A stretch of DNA of 64,000 nucleotides from Acidimicrobiales bacterium (GTDB taxonomy: Bacteria; Actinomycetota; Acidimicrobiia; Acidimicrobiales; Acidimicrobilacustridaceae). The stretch covers positions 124,001-188,000 of the forward strand of contig JAGYKS010000028.1 of the NCBI GenBank assembly GCA_018401565.1. Reading direction: 5' to 3'. Shown here one piece after another: positions 1 through 8,686 of the stretch. The stretch's first letter is position 1. Every line of letters starts with the position of its first letter. Made by a program: the position numbers and the translations under genes. Below the pieces are notes generated by a model that saw nothing but the letters and a program-made list of their open reading frames with translations, made no database searches and was not told the origin of the DNA.

Positions 1-534
1 TTGGGTCCCTCGGCGCCGAGGAGGATCGGCAGGTCGGCCCGAAGGGGGTGGGTCATGATGTTGAGCGACTTGCCCAGGCCGGTGCCACCAATGGCCGGGA
101 TGGGGTACTCGGGTCCGTCGTTGGTGATGCGTTCGTTGCGCTCCATGATCCGACGGATGATGTCGACATACTCACGGGTGCGGGCCAGGGGCTTGTTGAA
201 CCGCTGGCCGTACCAGCCCTCCACCACCTGGGGACCGCTCACCCCAAGACCGAGGCAGAACCGGCCGCCCGACAGGTGGTCCATGGTGGCCGCTGCCATG
301 GCCGCTGCCGCCGGGGTGCGGGCTGAAAGCTGCATCAGGTTGGTGCCCAGCCGCAGGGTCGTTGTGCGTGATCCCCACCACGCCAGCGGGCTGATGACGT
401 CGCTCCCCCACGACTCGGCCGTCCACGCCGAATCGAAGCCCAGTCGCTCCACCTCGACGATGGTTTCGTCCACGCCGAGCGGGCATGTCCCGCCCCCAGT
501 ATCCGATGTGCCAACCCAGCTTGAGATCACCCAT
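1..534 (-). CDS. Luciferase-like (F420-type) oxidoreductase, partial
   Basis: This is the N-terminal ~175 residues of a luciferase-like monooxygenase superfamily oxidoreductase; the gene runs off the left edge. Translation from the ATG at 534 gives MGDLKLGWHIGYW. The frame then slips near 490 at a GGGGG run; dropping one G restores GVDETIVEVERLGFDSAW. Further on, LSGGRFCLGLGVSGPQVV and RADLPILLGAEGP match the conserved barrel strands of the F420-dependent TIGR03559-like group. F420 rather than FMN is inferred from the family. It is divergently transcribed from an acyl-CoA dehydrogenase, and an operator palindrome sits 44 bp upstream, so it probably belongs to the sterol regulon. The substrate is unknown. 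Confidence 0.8.
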
Positions 535-577
535 GGGGCGACACCCTACCCCCATGGCCCTGGCGGCGCGCTAGAGT

Positions 578-594
578 TCTGACGCGGCGTCAGA
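578..594. promoter_or_regulatory. Sterol-regulon operator palindrome, site 1
   Basis: TCTGACGCGGCGTCAGA lies between two divergent genes. With its flanks (577-595) it is a perfect 19-bp inverted repeat. It is one of eleven copies of the TCTGAC-N5-GTCAGA motif and probably binds a dimeric TetR-type regulator controlling both directions. Confidence 0.8.
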
Positions 595-645
595 AACTGA
601 TGCACCATCGCCACAGCACTACTCACCTCACCTTCGGGGGATCCC

Positions 646-1850
646 ATGGAGATCGGCTACACACCAGTGCAGGAGGCCACACGGGCCGAGCTGCGGTCGT
701 ACTACGACACCCTGCTCGACGACCAGACCCGCGCCGAACTGGCTGACAGCCACGGCGTCGGTCCGGCCATGCGCGGCGTGTGGAAGCAGATGTGTGCCGA
801 TGGTTGGGCGGGGTGGGCTGGCCCACCGAATACGGCGGCAAGGGACTCGGGCCCATTGAGCAGTTCATCTTCTTCGATGAGTCCATGCGTGCCGGCGCTC
901 CGGTGCCCATGCTGACCATCAACACCGTCGGCCCCACCCTCATGAACTTCGGTGACGACGCCCAGCGCGAGTTCTACCTGCCCAAGATCCTGGCTGGCGA
1001 CATCCACTTTTGCATCGGGTACAGCGAGCCGCAGGCCGGCAGCGACCTGGCGGCGCTGGCCACCCGGGCGGTGCGCGACGGCGACGAGTACGTGATCACC
1101 GGCAACAAGATGTGGACCTCGCTGTCCAGCGATGCCGACTACTGCTGGCTGGCAGTGCGCACCGGACCCTCAGAAGCCGAGGCCGAAGCAGCTGGTGAGC
1201 CGTGGAAAAAGCACAAGGGCATCTCGATCATCATCGTGCCCATGGATACCCCTGGCATCACCATCTCGCCGCTTCACCTCATCGGCGAGCACGACATCAA
1301 CGCCGTGTTCTTCGACGGTGTGCGGGTGCCGGTGACCAACTGTGTCGGTGGCGAGAACAACGGCTGGACGCTCATCACCAACCAGCTCAACCACGAGCGG
1401 GTCACGTTGTGTTCGACCGGAGTGGTGGAGCGTGCGTTCACCGACATCCGTCAGTGGGCCGCCGACACCAAGCTGCCTGACGGCCGAAGGGTCATCGACC
1501 AGGACTGGGTCCAGCTCAACCTGGCCAAGGTGTTCGCCGAACTCGACGTGCTCCGGCTCATGAACTGGCAGGTGGGCTGGGAAGCCACCCAGGGCAAGCT
1601 CGACGTGGGTCACTGCTCGGCCATCAAGGTGTTCGGCACCGAGTACTACCTCGAGGCGTTCCGCCTGCTCATGGAGGTGCTCGGACCCGTCGCCTACCTC
1701 GAGCAGGGCACTCCCGGGGCGGTCCTCGCCTCACGCCTCGAGATGCTCTACCGGGGCATGCTCATCCTCACCTTCGGTGGCGGCACCAACGAACTGCAAC
1801 GCGACCTGATCACCATGTTCTCACTCGGATTCCCCAGGGCGGCACGCTGA
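646..1850 (+). CDS. Acyl-CoA dehydrogenase, large subunit (FadE family)
   Basis: This FAD-dependent acyl-CoA dehydrogenase has about 401 residues after correction. It should introduce an alpha,beta double bond into a steroid- or fatty-acyl-CoA. The frame slips near 805-815 (GGGCGGGG), between QMCADGW and GVGWPTEYGGKGLGP. The flavin/substrate loop SEPQAGSDLAALATRAV and the segment GNKMWTS are intact. At the position where the catalytic Glu normally sits (YEGT) the sequence is FGGGTNELQRD, so that Glu is missing, as in mycobacterial sterol FadE partners. Its stop overlaps the ATG of the next, shorter dehydrogenase (TGATG), which fits an alpha2beta2 heterotetramer. The start ATG at 646 follows a GGGGGATCC stretch. 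Confidence 0.85.
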
Positions 1851-2899
1851 TGGACTTTTCATTTTCACCCGAACAAACAGAATTGCGGGACCTCGCCGCA
1901 CGGATCCTCGGCGATGCCACCACCTCCGAACGTGCCAAGTCCGTCACCGCCAGTGCCGATGGCACCGACCACGAGTTGTGGGCGGCACTTGCCACTGCCG
2001 GCCTGGTGGGCATCTCCATGCCCGAATCCGCCGGTGGCGGGGGCTTCGGCTGGCTGGAGACCTGCGTGGTGCTCGAGGAAGTGGGCCGCACCGCAGCGGC
2101 AGTGCCGGCATTTGCCGTAATGGCGCTGGCCGCACCGGCGCTGGCCGACCACCCCGACGTCCTGGCTGACGTGGCCGCCGGCACCTCGGTGGTCACCGCC
2201 GCCATCCACGAGCCGGTGGGTGACCCGTTCACCCCGGCGGCCACAGGCACTGGCGACCGGGTCACCGGCGTGAAGGTGTGCGTGCCGGCGGGAACGCTGG
2301 CGACGGCGTTTGTGGTGACGTGCGCCGACGGCCTGTACCTGGTTGATGCAACCGCCGCCGGGGTCACCGTGGAGCGGTCCGACACCACCACCAAGGTGCC
2401 CGACGCCCGGGTCACGTTCGACAACTCCCCGGCAGTGCGGCTAGGTGGGCCCGAGGTCGTGGAGGCCCTGCTGTGGCGGGGCATTTCGGCGGCGTGTGTG
2501 ATGACCTCAGGTGCGTGTGCCGCAGCGGTGGCCCTCACGGCCAGCTACGCCGTGGAACGCCACCAGTTCGGCAAGCCCATCGCCTCGTTGCAGGCGGTGA
2601 GCCAGCGCACCGGCGATGCCTACATCGACACCGAGGCCGTGCGGCTCACCGCATGGCACAGCGCCTGGCGACTGTCCGAAGGTCTGCCGTGTGCCGAGCA
2701 ACTGCTCAGCGCCAAGTACTGCGCCGCTGAAGCCGGGTGGCGGGTCGTGCACGCAGCCCATCACCTGCACGGCGGGTTCGGCGTGGACCGTGACTACCCG
2801 CTGCACCGGTTCTTTTTGCTGCACAAGCAGCTTGAACTCCAGCTGGGTTCGGGGACGCCATCGTTGGCCCACCTCGGACGCTTGCTGGCCCAGGTGTGA
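1850..2899 (+). CDS. Acyl-CoA dehydrogenase, small subunit (FadE family)
   Basis: This intact 349-residue protein is the second member of a translationally coupled dehydrogenase pair. The N-terminal MDFSFSPEQTELRDLAARIL and the C-terminal ERHQFGKPIASLQAVSQ and HLHGGFGVDRDYPLHRFF are typical of the family. The middle domain is degenerate compared with the large subunit and the YEGT glutamate is absent (GSGTPSL). In the mycobacterial heterotetrameric sterol dehydrogenases the two chains share FAD and acyl-CoA sites, and the same is inferred here from the overlapping genes. The exact substrate cannot be assigned. Confidence 0.85.
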   Translation: MDFSFSPEQTELRDLAARILGDATTSERAKSVTASADGTDHELWAALATAGLVGISMPESAGGGGFGWLETCVVLEEVGRTAAAVPAFAVMALAAPALADHPDVLADVAAGTSVVTAAIHEPVGDPFTPAATGTGDRVTGVKVCVPAGTLATAFVVTCADGLYLVDATAAGVTVERSDTTTKVPDARVTFDNSPAVRLGGPEVVEALLWRGISAACVMTSGACAAAVALTASYAVERHQFGKPIASLQAVSQRTGDAYIDTEAVRLTAWHSAWRLSEGLPCAEQLLSAKYCAAEAGWRVVHAAHHLHGGFGVDRDYPLHRFFLLHKQLELQLGSGTPSLAHLGRLLAQV

Positions 2900-2919
2900 C
2901 CACTGCCTAGGGTGAACCC

Positions 2920-3582
2920 ATGAGCGACGTCACCGTGCTTCCACCCGACCCGGACCTGCAACCGCTGCATCGGCGCGCCTACGACGTCCAGGCGTACAAG
3001 ATCGACGACGAAACGATCCTGCTGCGCGGGGCGGTGCTCGACACCAAACCGGCTGGGCTGTACATCGACGACGATCCCGACCCGCTTCCCATTCATCACA
3101 TGGTGGTGGATCTGACCATCACCTGGCCCGCTCTTGAGATCACCGATGCGTCGGTGGTGTTTGAGGTGCATCCCCAGACCATGTGTCCCGGCATCGCCGA
3201 TGCCTACCGGGGGCTGGTGGGCCTGTCCATCGCCCGGGGATTCAACAACAAGGTGCGCGAGCTGTTTGGTGGCCCCAGGGGCTGCACACATGTCACCGCG
3301 TTGCTGGCGGCCATGGCCCCGGTGGCCATCCAGTGCAACTGGTCGATGCGCGTGGCCAAGGCCCGCCAGCTCGGCGATCCGCCCCGCCCCGAAGTCACCC
3401 CGGAAATGCGCGAGATGATGATCGCCCCCAACCTGAACTCGTGCCATGTGTGGGACGAGCACAGCGAGTTCGTGGGTGCCATCCGGGCTGGGGAATCCAT
3501 CGAGTTGCCGGTGCAGGTGACCAAGCGTCTGCGGGATCTGGGTCGGGAACCCTCAGAGTGGTTCACCGGCCGCGGCGGCTGA
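2920..3582 (+). CDS. DUF2889 family protein
   Basis: This 220-residue cytosolic protein has no signal peptide or membrane segment. The layout LHRRAYDVQAYKIDDETILL, then VVDLTITWPALEITDAS, then a Cys-containing stretch (PGIADAYRGLVGLSIARGF, GPRGCTHVTALLAAM) is that of DUF2889 proteins. Their biochemical role is not established, but they often sit beside CoA-ligase and acyl-CoA dehydrogenase genes. It follows the dehydrogenase pair by 20 bp and is probably co-transcribed with it. The family call is confident; no function can be given. Confidence 0.75.
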   Translation: MSDVTVLPPDPDLQPLHRRAYDVQAYKIDDETILLRGAVLDTKPAGLYIDDDPDPLPIHHMVVDLTITWPALEITDASVVFEVHPQTMCPGIADAYRGLVGLSIARGFNNKVRELFGGPRGCTHVTALLAAMAPVAIQCNWSMRVAKARQLGDPPRPEVTPEMREMMIAPNLNSCHVWDEHSEFVGAIRAGESIELPVQVTKRLRDLGREPSEWFTGRGG

Positions 3583-3585
3583 CGA

Positions 3586-3638
3586 ACTCAGTCGGTCGCA
3601 AGCGCCTCGATGCCTACTCAGTCGCAAGCGCCTCGATG
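3586..3638. repeat. Imperfect direct repeat at a gene 3' end
   Basis: Two copies of ACTCAGTCG(GTCG)CAAGCGCCTCGATG lie at 3586-3612 and 3616-3638, differing by a 4-bp insertion. The second copy contains the last codons of the acyl-CoA ligase on the minus strand, so the duplication is of that gene's end. Confidence 0.7.
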
Positions 3639-5194
3639 GCAGCGGTGCGGGCCCACACGTAGTCGGCCTTGCCCACCGGAGTGCGCACCACCTCGTCGAC
3701 AAACACCACGTCCTTGGGCACCTTGTAGTCGGCCACCCGTTCACCGGCGGCAGCCCGCAGTTCAGCCTGGGTGGCCGAGATGCCAGGACGCAACTGCACC
3801 AGGGCAGTGACCTGCTGACCCCACCGTTCGCTGGGGGTTCCCACCACCACGGTGTCGAGCACGGCGGGATGATGCATCAAGGCCGCCTCGACCTCCTCGG
3901 GATACACCTTTTCGCCCCCGGTGTTGATCGACACCGAGCCCCGCCCCAACAGGCTGATCGAGCCGTCGTCTTCATAGCGGGCGAAGTCGCCGGGGATCAC
4001 CCAGCGCACGCCATCAACGACCTTGAACGTGGCAGCGGTCTTGACCGGATCGTTCCAGTACCCCAGCGGGATCGGCCCTGAGCGCGCCAGCATGCCGACC
4101 TCCCCCACCGGACACACCCGGCCGTCGGGGTCGAGCACCGAGGTGTCGTCAGTGGCGTCGAAACGCGGGGCGGCATGGTTCTGGCCGTCGTCGAACCGGG
4201 CGGTGGCGGCACCGGTCTCTGACGCCCCGTAGCTGTCACGGATGAGCACGTCGGGCAACACCGCCCGCAGCTGTTCACGTACCCCCGGGGTCAGCGGTGC
4301 GCCGCCATTGCCGATACTGACCAGCGCCGACAGGTCCCAGTCCCGATGGCCGGGGGCGGCCAGCGCTTCGGCCAGGGGACGGGCCATGGCGTCGCCGATG
4401 GTGCCAATGGAGTTGGCGCCCGCCGACGACGTGAGATCCCACACCGCCTCAGGGTCAAAACGACGGCCGCAGTACAGCACGAAGGTGCCACCGGCCACGT
4501 GGGTATTGCCCATGACCCACTGCCCGCCACCGTGCATCATCGGACCCAGGGCCATGAGCCGCAGCGGGTTGGGGTTGGCCACCGCTTCGTCGGCGAGTTG
4601 CTGGGGCGACTCGGCGGGCAGACCGAACCGGCTGGCGTTGAGGGCCCCGAAAATCAGGTCCTCGTGACGCCACATCACCCCCTTGGGCATGCCCGTGGTG
4701 CCACCGGTGTAGATGAGGTAGAGGTCATCGGGGGAACGGGGATCGAAGTTCCGGTCCGGTGATGCTGCCGCCAGCGCTGCCTCGTAGTCATCGCCGATCA
4801 CGACCCGATGGGTGAGATCGGGAAGGTCGGCGGCCACCTCGTCGAGCACGCCGGTGTACTCGGGAGCCACCACCACGGCCTTGCACCCGGCATCGCTGTA
4901 CAGATACCGCAGCTCGTCAGCCACGTAGCGGAAGTTCACGTTGACCGGCGCCGCACCGAGCTTCATGGTGGCGTAGAACGCCTCCACCCACTCGGGGCAG
5001 TTCATGGCATGAATGCCGACGCGATCGCCACGGCCCACCCCGTGGGCAGCCAGATGGTTGGCCAGCCGGGTGGTCCGGTCGTCGAGCTGGGCGTAGGTAA
5101 GGGTGGTGGTCTCGGTGACCAGAGCCACACGGTCAGGCACGGCGTCGGCCATGACCTCGAGCACATCGGCAAGCTGGAAACAACGCTCGGTCAT
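3614..5194 (-). CDS. Acyl-CoA ligase, FadD19-like (steroid side chain)
   Basis: This intact 526-residue ATP-dependent acyl-CoA synthetase adenylates a carboxylate and transfers it to CoA. The P-loop-like motif YTGGTTGMPKGVMWRHED is near residues 162-179. Also present are VNVNFRYVADELRYLYS, GDAMARPLAEAL, and the C-terminal segment SVSINTGGEKVYPEEVEAAL with WGQQVTALVQLRPG. This string of motifs is closely that of mycobacterial FadD19, the ligase for C26/C24 sterol side chains; FadD17 is the alternative. The ATG overlaps the upstream gene's stop (ATGA). It is the last gene of a four-gene operon beginning at 8595 and led by an operator palindrome. Side-chain activation is inferred from homology and context. 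Confidence 0.82.
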   Translation of the reverse strand: MTERCFQLADVLEVMADAVPDRVALVTETTTLTYAQLDDRTTRLANHLAAHGVGRGDRVGIHAMNCPEWVEAFYATMKLGAAPVNVNFRYVADELRYLYSDAGCKAVVVAPEYTGVLDEVAADLPDLTHRVVIGDDYEAALAAASPDRNFDPRSPDDLYLIYTGGTTGMPKGVMWRHEDLIFGALNASRFGLPAESPQQLADEAVANPNPLRLMALGPMMHGGGQWVMGNTHVAGGTFVLYCGRRFDPEAVWDLTSSAGANSIGTIGDAMARPLAEALAAPGHRDWDLSALVSIGNGGAPLTPGVREQLRAVLPDVLIRDSYGASETGAATARFDDGQNHAAPRFDATDDTSVLDPDGRVCPVGEVGMLARSGPIPLGYWNDPVKTAATFKVVDGVRWVIPGDFARYEDDGSISLLGRGSVSINTGGEKVYPEEVEAALMHHPAVLDTVVVGTPSERWGQQVTALVQLRPGISATQAELRAAAGERVADYKVPKDVVFVDEVVRTPVGKADYVWARTAAIEALATE

Positions 5195-6390
5195 GACTGA
5201 TCCCCCTCACTGGCGGCTTCGCTGGCGGCATCGCTGGCGGCATCACCCCAGCCGTCGAACAGGTCGGCGAACCCGTACTGGTCGTGGGGGCCGATCACCA
5301 TGGTTTCGTACAGTCCGTAACCCACGTGGTCGCCGTGCTGATCGCTGTAGGTGAACCGGGCACCGCTGTCCACGATCCCCATCAGCCGGGCAGCGCCCTC
5401 GGGGGTGGTGGTGTCGATGTGCTCGCCCTCGGTCACCAACTCGCCCTGCCACATCCCGTGGCGCCAGTTGGCGTCAAAGCCGTATCCGGTGCCGATGCCC
5501 ACATACAGCGGGATCAGGGGCTCGGCGGTGAACTCCAGCGGGCCCACTCCCGACGTTGGGTCGCCCGAGGTGGTCAGGGTGCCGCCGGTGGACAGGCGGG
5601 TGCCCGGGGCGAAGGTGAGGTCGTGGTCGGGACGCCCCAGCGGTTCGGGGGCCCGCCCGCTGCCGTCGGTCCAGATCCGCACTGCCTCTTCGATGATGCG
5701 AGTGCCGTCCTGGGTCTCCTGGATGATCAGGATCACCGAATGGTCAGCGAACCGGATGGGGGCATAGATCCAGAACCAGCTGATGGCGTTGTCAGCCCGG
5801 ATGCCCGGAGGCTCGGGCTCCCCCACCGGCCGCACACCCCACGAGCGGTCCCGGGTACCCCACCACGAGGCGCTGTCGAGGGTGAAGGTGGCTTCGGGCG
5901 TGGTGAGCGTGCCGTCCCACCCGCCGGTCTGTGCCATGCGGAAGGTGTCGAAGATGAGGCGCCCGTTCTCCCTGATCTTGTGGCGGGGTTCGGTGTGCAT
6001 CTCCATGGCACCGGTCCACGTGGCATCGAGGTCGATGCCCCACTCGTTGGGCGCACATCGCACCCGCAGCTTGTGCAGCGGCTCGATGATCTCGATCGAC
6101 AGTGGTCCCACCGACGGAGCCAGCCGGTCGGCACCGTCGAGTGCCCTTGACGACCGCACCACCCGGTGCTGGCCATCAACGAGCACCACCAAGAACGAAT
6201 CCATCACCCCAAGGTTCGGGTACACCCCAAGCCCCAGGATGAACATGGCCGACCCGTCCTGGGAAAAGCCATTGAAGTAGTACCGATCGTAAAAGTTCCG
6301 GTCGCTGGTGGCCGTGGCCCGCACGGGCTCTGCCACCTGATGGATCGGATAGTCGTCGAGTCCGCTGAGTATCGATGGTTCATGTGTCAT
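5191..6390 (-). CDS. Unrecognised beta-rich protein (possibly AttH/lipocalin-like)
   Basis: A 399-residue protein with no signal peptide or membrane segment that I cannot name with certainty. The pattern of Trp/Gly-rich strands (RDRSWGVRPVGEPEPPG, ISWFWIYAPIRFADHSVI, FDANWRHGMWQGELVTEG) recalls the AttH/CrtC lipocalin-like hydratases, which act on long hydrophobic substrates; this is a weak resemblance. I chose the ATG at 6390 because GGGAGAG stands ahead of it; an upstream ATG at 6417 has no such site. It lies between a luciferase-like oxidoreductase and the FadD19-like ligase and overlaps the latter by four bases, so it is presumably part of the sterol pathway. Confidence 0.6.
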   Translation of the reverse strand: MTHEPSILSGLDDYPIHQVAEPVRATATSDRNFYDRYYFNGFSQDGSAMFILGLGVYPNLGVMDSFLVVLVDGQHRVVRSSRALDGADRLAPSVGPLSIEIIEPLHKLRVRCAPNEWGIDLDATWTGAMEMHTEPRHKIRENGRLIFDTFRMAQTGGWDGTLTTPEATFTLDSASWWGTRDRSWGVRPVGEPEPPGIRADNAISWFWIYAPIRFADHSVILIIQETQDGTRIIEEAVRIWTDGSGRAPEPLGRPDHDLTFAPGTRLSTGGTLTTSGDPTSGVGPLEFTAEPLIPLYVGIGTGYGFDANWRHGMWQGELVTEGEHIDTTTPEGAARLMGIVDSGARFTYSDQHGDHVGYGLYETMVIGPHDQYGFADLFDGWGDAASDAASEAASEGDQS

Positions 6391-6465
6391 GGCTGTCGTC
6401 TCTCCCACATTGGCCACATGGCCGTCCCAATGGCGCCGGGTGGCGCCGTGATCACACCGTGTCCA

Positions 6466-7380
6466 TTACACCGTGTCCACCAGCGGCAGCACCGAAGCGC
6501 CGAAGGCAGCGATCTGGTCGCACAGCTCACTGGCCCCCCGGGCCCTGAACCGCACCTGAAGCTGATTGACGCCATCTCCGGCCAGTGCCACCAGTTGCTC
6601 GGCCACGACATCGGCGGGGCCGGTCAGTGTGTCGTCGGGCAGATCCCACGTGGCGTCACCGAGGTACATGAAGGGGGTGATGGTGCCCACGGCCATCGGT
6701 TCGTCGGCACGCCCGCAACGCTCGCGTTCGGTGGCCAGAGCCTCGACCATGTCAGCCGATGCCGGACCCTGCGGCAGCCAGCCGTCAGCCAGACGGGCGG
6801 CGCGACGAATGGCCGGGGCCGATGACCCGGCCAACCAGATGGGAGGGCGCGGCGACTGCACGGGCCTCGGCAGGGACCCGAACCCGTCCACAACTTCGTT
6901 GGCCAGCGCCCGGGCCAACAGCGGCACACCAGCATCGAGGGCCGGGCCGCGACCGGCAAAGTCCACTCCCAGCAGGTCGAACTCGGGCTCGACATGGCCG
7001 GCACCGATCCCACAGATCACCCGACCGCCCGACAGGTGGTCGATGGTGGAGAACTGCTTGGCTGCCAACAACGGGTGGCGGTAGGCCAGCACGTACACAT
7101 GGCTGAGCAGGTGCACGTTGGTGGTCTGGGCTGCAAGCCACGCCAGGGTGGCCACCGGGTCCACCCAGTGGTACCCCATGGTCCCGGCCACGGCCTCGGG
7201 CAGGGCCACGTGGTCACACACCGCCACGTAGGCGAAGCCGGCGTCGTCACAGGCCTGGGCCACCGTGGCCATGTCGGCTGGGGATGCCGAGCGCTCCCAG
7301 TCGGCGACGAAGTAGGTGCTCTGGGCCTGGATCGGCAACTGCATGCCGATGACGCGCCGGCCGGCGGGAATGGTGAACAC
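6466..7380 (-). CDS. Luciferase-like (F420-type) oxidoreductase
   Basis: This intact 304-residue TIM-barrel oxidoreductase of the luciferase-like superfamily probably uses coenzyme F420. Barrel landmarks are DAGFAYVAVCDHVALPE, YVLAYRHPLLAAKQFSTID, LSGGRVICGIGAGHVEPEFDL and RLADGWLPQGP. The start is GTG at 7380, seven bases after the preceding stop; a Met 12 codons later (MQLPIQAQ) is an alternative. It is the second gene of the operon starting at 8595. A redox step on a steroid intermediate is inferred only from context. Confidence 0.82.
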   Translation of the reverse strand: MFTIPAGRRVIGMQLPIQAQSTYFVADWERSASPADMATVAQACDDAGFAYVAVCDHVALPEAVAGTMGYHWVDPVATLAWLAAQTTNVHLLSHVYVLAYRHPLLAAKQFSTIDHLSGGRVICGIGAGHVEPEFDLLGVDFAGRGPALDAGVPLLARALANEVVDGFGSLPRPVQSPRPPIWLAGSSAPAIRRAARLADGWLPQGPASADMVEALATERERCGRADEPMAVGTITPFMYLGDATWDLPDDTLTGPADVVAEQLVALAGDGVNQLQVRFRARGASELCDQIAAFGASVLPLVDTV

Positions 7381-7386
7381 GCTGCC

Positions 7387-8595
7387 TCAGACCGGCCGGG
7401 GCGTGTTGAGGGCCATCACGTTGTCACGCAGGATGAGCCGTCGGGTGGCATCGTCGAAGGCCTTGAGTTCGTCGACGTACACCAACGGCGTGGGCATGCC
7501 TTCGATGTGGGGCCAGTCGCTGCCAAAGATCACATGATCAGCCCCCATCAGCTCGACCACTTCGGCCACGTCGTCCTCCCAGAACGGGTTGATCCACCAG
7601 TTCTGTCGCAGTGTTTCCACGGGATGCTCGGCGAAGTAGCCCGGCATCTTGTGGTGGGTGGAGGTGAGCTTCTTGATGGTGTCGGGCAAAAACGCCGACC
7701 CGTTTTCGACTGACGCCATGCGCAGGTTGGGGAAGCGGTCGAACATCTTTTCGAACACCGATGAGATCACGAAGTCGCCGGCGGCACGTTCGATGGCGAA
7801 GCTCTTGATCGACGGCTTGAACCCCCCACTGCCAAACGACGAAGAAAAGCCGTCGTCGGCGTAGCCGTTGGAGCTGTACCCGGTGTCGCCGGCGTGAACC
7901 ACCAGCGGGATGCCGGCTTCGTTCAGGCGGGCCCAGAACGGGTCGAACTGCGGGTCGAAGGGCGACGCCACCCCGGTGGCTGTGGTGGGGGCACCAGCAC
8001 GCATCACGATCACGTGGGCACCGTTGTCGATGGCCCACTCCAGTTCCGACACCGCCCAGTCCACGTCAGCCAGGCTCAGGTAGGGGCCGGCATGGATGCG
8101 CCCGTCGGCACCGAAACCCCAATCCTCAAGCAGCCACCTGTTGAAGGCGGTGAAGGTGAGGGCAACGCCCTCGGGGTCGTGCTTGAGAGCCTCTTCGTAC
8201 AGCATTCCCAGCGTGGGAAACAGCCACACGGCGTCCAGTCCCTGCTCGTCGAGAGCGGCAACCCGGGCATCGTGTTCGCGGTAGGCGGGATTGATGCGGT
8301 CGCGCGCTGCCAAAAACTCCCACGGCTGACGACCCTCGGGGTTCCCCCGGAAGTACTCGTGCAGCGCACCGGCGGGTGCCACCGGGTCGAAGGTGGGGTT
8401 CACCACACCGCGAAACACCCGGCCGCCCACCACCTGGTACTGCCGACCGTTGATGTCGCACCACTGCACGCAACGCGGCCCAAGGGCGGGGTCGAGATGA
8501 CGGGTGAAGGCATCCAGTGCTTCGTAGTAGTGGTTGTCACAGTCGAAGGGTCGGTACCCCAACTCGGCAACGACATTGTCGGCATCTGAAGTCAT
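7387..8595 (-). CDS. Amidohydrolase-2 family metal-dependent hydrolase
   Basis: This intact 402-residue TIM-barrel hydrolase belongs to the amidohydrolase-2 (PF04909-type) family, which includes hydrolases and decarboxylases. Probable metal ligands are in FDCDNHYYE near residues 17-25, VVHAGDTGY in the middle, and the terminal FGSDWPHIEGMP. An AAAGGGA site stands ahead of the ATG. It is the first gene of a four-gene operon (with an oxidoreductase, an unknown protein and a FadD19-like ligase) and its promoter carries operator site 2. Two further members (19,236 and 33,396) occur in the window but are less similar to this one than to each other. The reaction is unknown; cleavage of a beta-keto acid or ring C-C bond is a possibility. 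Confidence 0.8.
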   Translation of the reverse strand: MTSDADNVVAELGYRPFDCDNHYYEALDAFTRHLDPALGPRCVQWCDINGRQYQVVGGRVFRGVVNPTFDPVAPAGALHEYFRGNPEGRQPWEFLAARDRINPAYREHDARVAALDEQGLDAVWLFPTLGMLYEEALKHDPEGVALTFTAFNRWLLEDWGFGADGRIHAGPYLSLADVDWAVSELEWAIDNGAHVIVMRAGAPTTATGVASPFDPQFDPFWARLNEAGIPLVVHAGDTGYSSNGYADDGFSSSFGSGGFKPSIKSFAIERAAGDFVISSVFEKMFDRFPNLRMASVENGSAFLPDTIKKLTSTHHKMPGYFAEHPVETLRQNWWINPFWEDDVAEVVELMGADHVIFGSDWPHIEGMPTPLVYVDELKAFDDATRRLILRDNVMALNTPRPV

Positions 8596-8616
8596 GACAT
8601 CCCTTTGGTCATAGAA

Positions 8617-8633
8617 TCTGACGCTACGTTAGA
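8617..8633. promoter_or_regulatory. Sterol-regulon operator palindrome, site 2
   Basis: TCTGACGCTACGTTAGA has one mismatch in the right half-site (GTTAGA). It sits between the amidohydrolase operon (minus strand) and the sulfatase (plus strand), 22 bp from the first start codon. Confidence 0.72.
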
Positions 8634-8686
8634 TCTTCGTCGGCCCGCGCGGCGAGAGCAGCTGGACCCCAATGTGAGGAGCCCCG

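Noticed and set aside
1-582. Long plus-strand frame at the left edge
   Set aside because: It is the shadow of the minus-strand luciferase-like oxidoreductase, whose motifs read clearly in the other direction.
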